From contig NZ_SHLD01000001.1 in NCBI RefSeq assembly GCF_004217615.1, forward strand, positions 1,178,001 through 1,242,000: DNA of 64,000 nucleotides, read 5' to 3'. How positions within the stretch are numbered: the stretch's first letter is position 1; each line of letters starts with the position of its first letter. The notes beneath the pieces were generated by a model. The model saw only the letters and a program-made list of their open reading frames with translations. It ran no database searches and was not told the origin of the DNA. This stretch comes from Micromonospora kangleipakensis (GTDB taxonomy: Bacteria; Actinomycetota; Actinomycetes; Mycobacteriales; Micromonosporaceae). A program made the translations under genes and the position numbers. Positions 62,420 through 64,000 of this stretch are shown piece after piece.

Positions 62420-62680
62420 GAACTCAAACAGCACAGCCCCCACCCTGCCAGTATCGCGACCCGGTCCCAGTACGACGGGGAAGGCAGGTCAGGTCGTCGC
62501 TTGGCCGTGCAAGGCCAACCAGGGAGTGCCGTCCGTCAGCAATAAGTCAGCGAGACGCGCGACAACAGCCGACAACCGCTGGTACAGGACAGCAAAGCCC
62601 TTGGCTCCACCGCCAGTCGCCGACATTGATCGGCAGCCAAGACGGCACCGAGCCGCCTTTGCAAGGCAGGCGTCCAGGGT
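62420..62680. other. Gap right of the IS element
   Basis: 261 bp with no ORF longer than a few dozen codons and no tRNA or clear attachment site. Slightly lower GC than the rest, as expected in mobile-DNA flanks. Confidence 0.4.
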
Positions 62681-63130
62681 TCAGACTACCTCCGGTGGGC
62701 GGGGCCGCTGTTGCAGGTACCTCCGGGCACGTGGCAGCGGGTCGTGCGCGTACTGCTCCGGCACTCGGTGTTTGTGAGCGGCGCAGAAGTGTCGAAGTGT
62801 TGATGTGATTGGCAGTAGCTCCCAGCCCGGGTCTGGTTCGTACTCCGCATTGGCGCGCAGCAGCTCGGGCAGGGGCGTCCAGCCATCGTGGTCGAAGGTC
62901 CAGCGGCCGTTGCTGATGATCACGTGACTGACGTAGGGCTCACCGAGCTGACGTAATCCCGCGACGCCGAAACCGGCTGAGGCGTACCGCTCGACGGCGA
63001 CCCAGGCGAGCACATGGCATGCGCCAGCGGCGAAGAACGCTTGGTCCGACCGCTTCCATGACAGCAGTTGATCTACGCGTTCAGCTTGCGTGCGGCGGAA
63101 CCTGGCGGCAGGAGTGTAGGGCGTGCCCAT
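62681..63130 (-). CDS. Hypothetical protein in mobile region
   Basis: 149 residues from ATG 63130. Distinctive: RTQAERVDQLLSWKRSDQAF, then FAAGACHVLAWVAVE, and GRWTFDHDGWTPLPELL; many His and Trp in the second half. No signal peptide or repeats, domain not recognised. An ATG at 63157 would add nine residues but overlaps the tnpB stop. Likely real by composition. Confidence 0.65.
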   Translation of the reverse strand: MGTPYTPAARFRRTQAERVDQLLSWKRSDQAFFAAGACHVLAWVAVERYASAGFGVAGLRQLGEPYVSHVIISNGRWTFDHDGWTPLPELLRANAEYEPDPGWELLPITSTLRHFCAAHKHRVPEQYAHDPLPRARRYLQQRPRPPEVV

Positions 63131-63330
63131 GCCGGAAGTATCTAGTGCGGTGTCCACTAACGTTCACCGGGTTTGCGGTGGGCGTTGTGGATCCTCGCCT
63201 TGGGGGCGAGCGACTCCCCACCGGGTGGTGGGGCGGGCCTCCGCGGGCCAACTGATCCTTGCGCCGCCCGGGGTGGGCGGCGGGGGTCACGTCGGGACCG
63301 CCCGGCACCGGGCAGGTGCCGGCCGGCTCG
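63120..63330 (-). ncRNA. Candidate omega-RNA/right-end region of the TnpB element
   Basis: In IS200/IS605-type elements the guide RNA starts inside the 3' end of tnpB and runs past the stop. Here that stretch holds CTCGCC..GGCGAG and further G/C hairpins. The boundaries are guesses; no transcript evidence. Confidence 0.2.
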
Positions 63331-64000
63331 ACGGTGCGTGACCACCTCCGGCAGCACAACCGCTGCCGGGGTGGTGGATCCGCCGCCCGGAACACGGGTG
63401 GCGATGCTGGCAGCCGCGACCAGGTCACGGTGGCCGGAGAATGCGCAGTGCGGGCACGACAAGGTGCGTCCACGAGGCTTCGGCACCCGCCTTCGGCAGG
63501 CGGGGCAGGTCGACGACGTGCCGCGTTCGTCGACCAGCCGAACACTGATACCGGCCAGGGTGGCCTTGTCGACGAGAATCTGGATCAAGCGGCCGATCTG
63601 CCACTGCCGCAACCGCAGGTTGTGCCGCCGCCCCGCAGAAAGGTCCAACACCCCGCGGGGATCACCGACGTGCAACACACCCACCCGCTGCCGCACCGCC
63701 CAGGAAACAACCGTGCGGGCGGCCTCATGCTGGGCCTGACACACCCGCCGGCGGTGCCGGCCCTCCACCAGTCGTGCCCGACGCCGGTACTGCCGCCACC
63801 GCCGCGACCCCTTCTCACCCGGCTTCGGCGCCCGCCGTGCCACGCCGCGGCGGCGGGCCTTGGTGTCGGCCAGGTGCATGCGGTGTTCGGCGCGGATCGC
63901 CCGGCCGGACACCAGCAGTGCCTCCCCGTCGGGGCCGGCCACCGCGTACGGGTGGATGATCCCAGGTCCACCCCGGCCACGCGGGCCGGGTCCGGTTGTT
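63157..64000 (-). pseudogene. tnpB: TnpB-like nuclease of an IS200/IS605-type element, frameshifted, runs off the window
   Basis: The C-terminal 260 or so residues are in one frame: RVGVLHVGDPRGVLDL, the zinc ribbon CPACRRRVPKPRGRTLSCPHC, and the last RuvC block SGHRDLVAAASI. Near 63960 the frame changes: VAGVDLG continues in another frame and IIHPYAVAGPDG would follow if one more base were present, so a single-base deletion near 63961-63965 breaks the gene at the first RuvC motif. The second RuvC Glu position appears as Gly-Asp. The 5' part lies beyond 64000. Nonfunctional unless the shift is a sequencing error or recoded. Confidence 0.75.

Overview
The window is very GC-rich with dense coding, frequent GTG starts and many 4-base stop/start overlaps. 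It looks like a chromosomal segment of a high-GC actinobacterium. Gene content (futalosine menaquinone genes next to a 14-gene complex I operon, WXG100 proteins with a mycosin, 6C RNA) and repeat style suggest Micromonosporaceae, but that placement is inference.

Layout. (1) 1-8.8 kb: the end of an MFS transporter, mqnA, two convergent class-A-beta-lactamase-like serine hydrolases, a five-gene phenylacetyl-CoA epoxidase operon (paaABCDE) and mqnC. (2) 9.1-10.4 kb: an LPxTG cell-wall protein with a strong terminator. (3) 10.5-30.5 kb: a respiratory block with menG, a small hypothetical gene, a menJ-like reductase behind a near-perfect Rex operator, the complete nuoA-N operon and a long-chain polyprenyl diphosphate synthase. 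With mqnA and mqnC this region makes menaquinone (headgroup, methylation, side chain, side-chain reduction) and encodes the NADH dehydrogenase that uses it. (4) 30.6-38.4 kb: accessory regulators and transporters: MFS with IclR, a Tat-exported PhoX phosphatase with a PHO-box-like direct repeat, an ECF sigma/anti-sigma pair, RarD with a GNAT enzyme, and a holin-like membrane protein. (5) 38.5-46.2 kb: a partial type VII secretion (ESX) module: EccE, a WXG100 pair, a mycosin protease, and a 1062-residue protein with two SseB-like domains plus a small partner. EccB, EccC and EccD are not in the window. (6) 46.2-56 kb: an alpha/beta hydrolase lacking the expected nucleophile, then three tandem secreted M6 (immune inhibitor A type) metalloproteases, each with its own terminator. 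(7) 56.3-60.5 kb: acs, a Fic-like protein, a HAD phosphatase and a 6C small RNA. (8) 60.6-64 kb: a mobile-DNA landing zone with fragments of an integrase and a HAD gene, an intact IS3-family element, a hypothetical gene and a frameshifted TnpB gene running off the end.

Regulation visible in the sequence: Rex-like operator (11631-11648), PHO box (35080-35096), inverted-repeat operator candidates before paaA, between mycP and the SseB gene, and before the third M6 protease, plus numerous strong intrinsic terminator hairpins. A 58-bp repeat sits exactly on gene stop codons in two places inside the nuo operon, and a diverged relative forms the start of paaB. No rRNA, tRNA or CRISPR array was seen.
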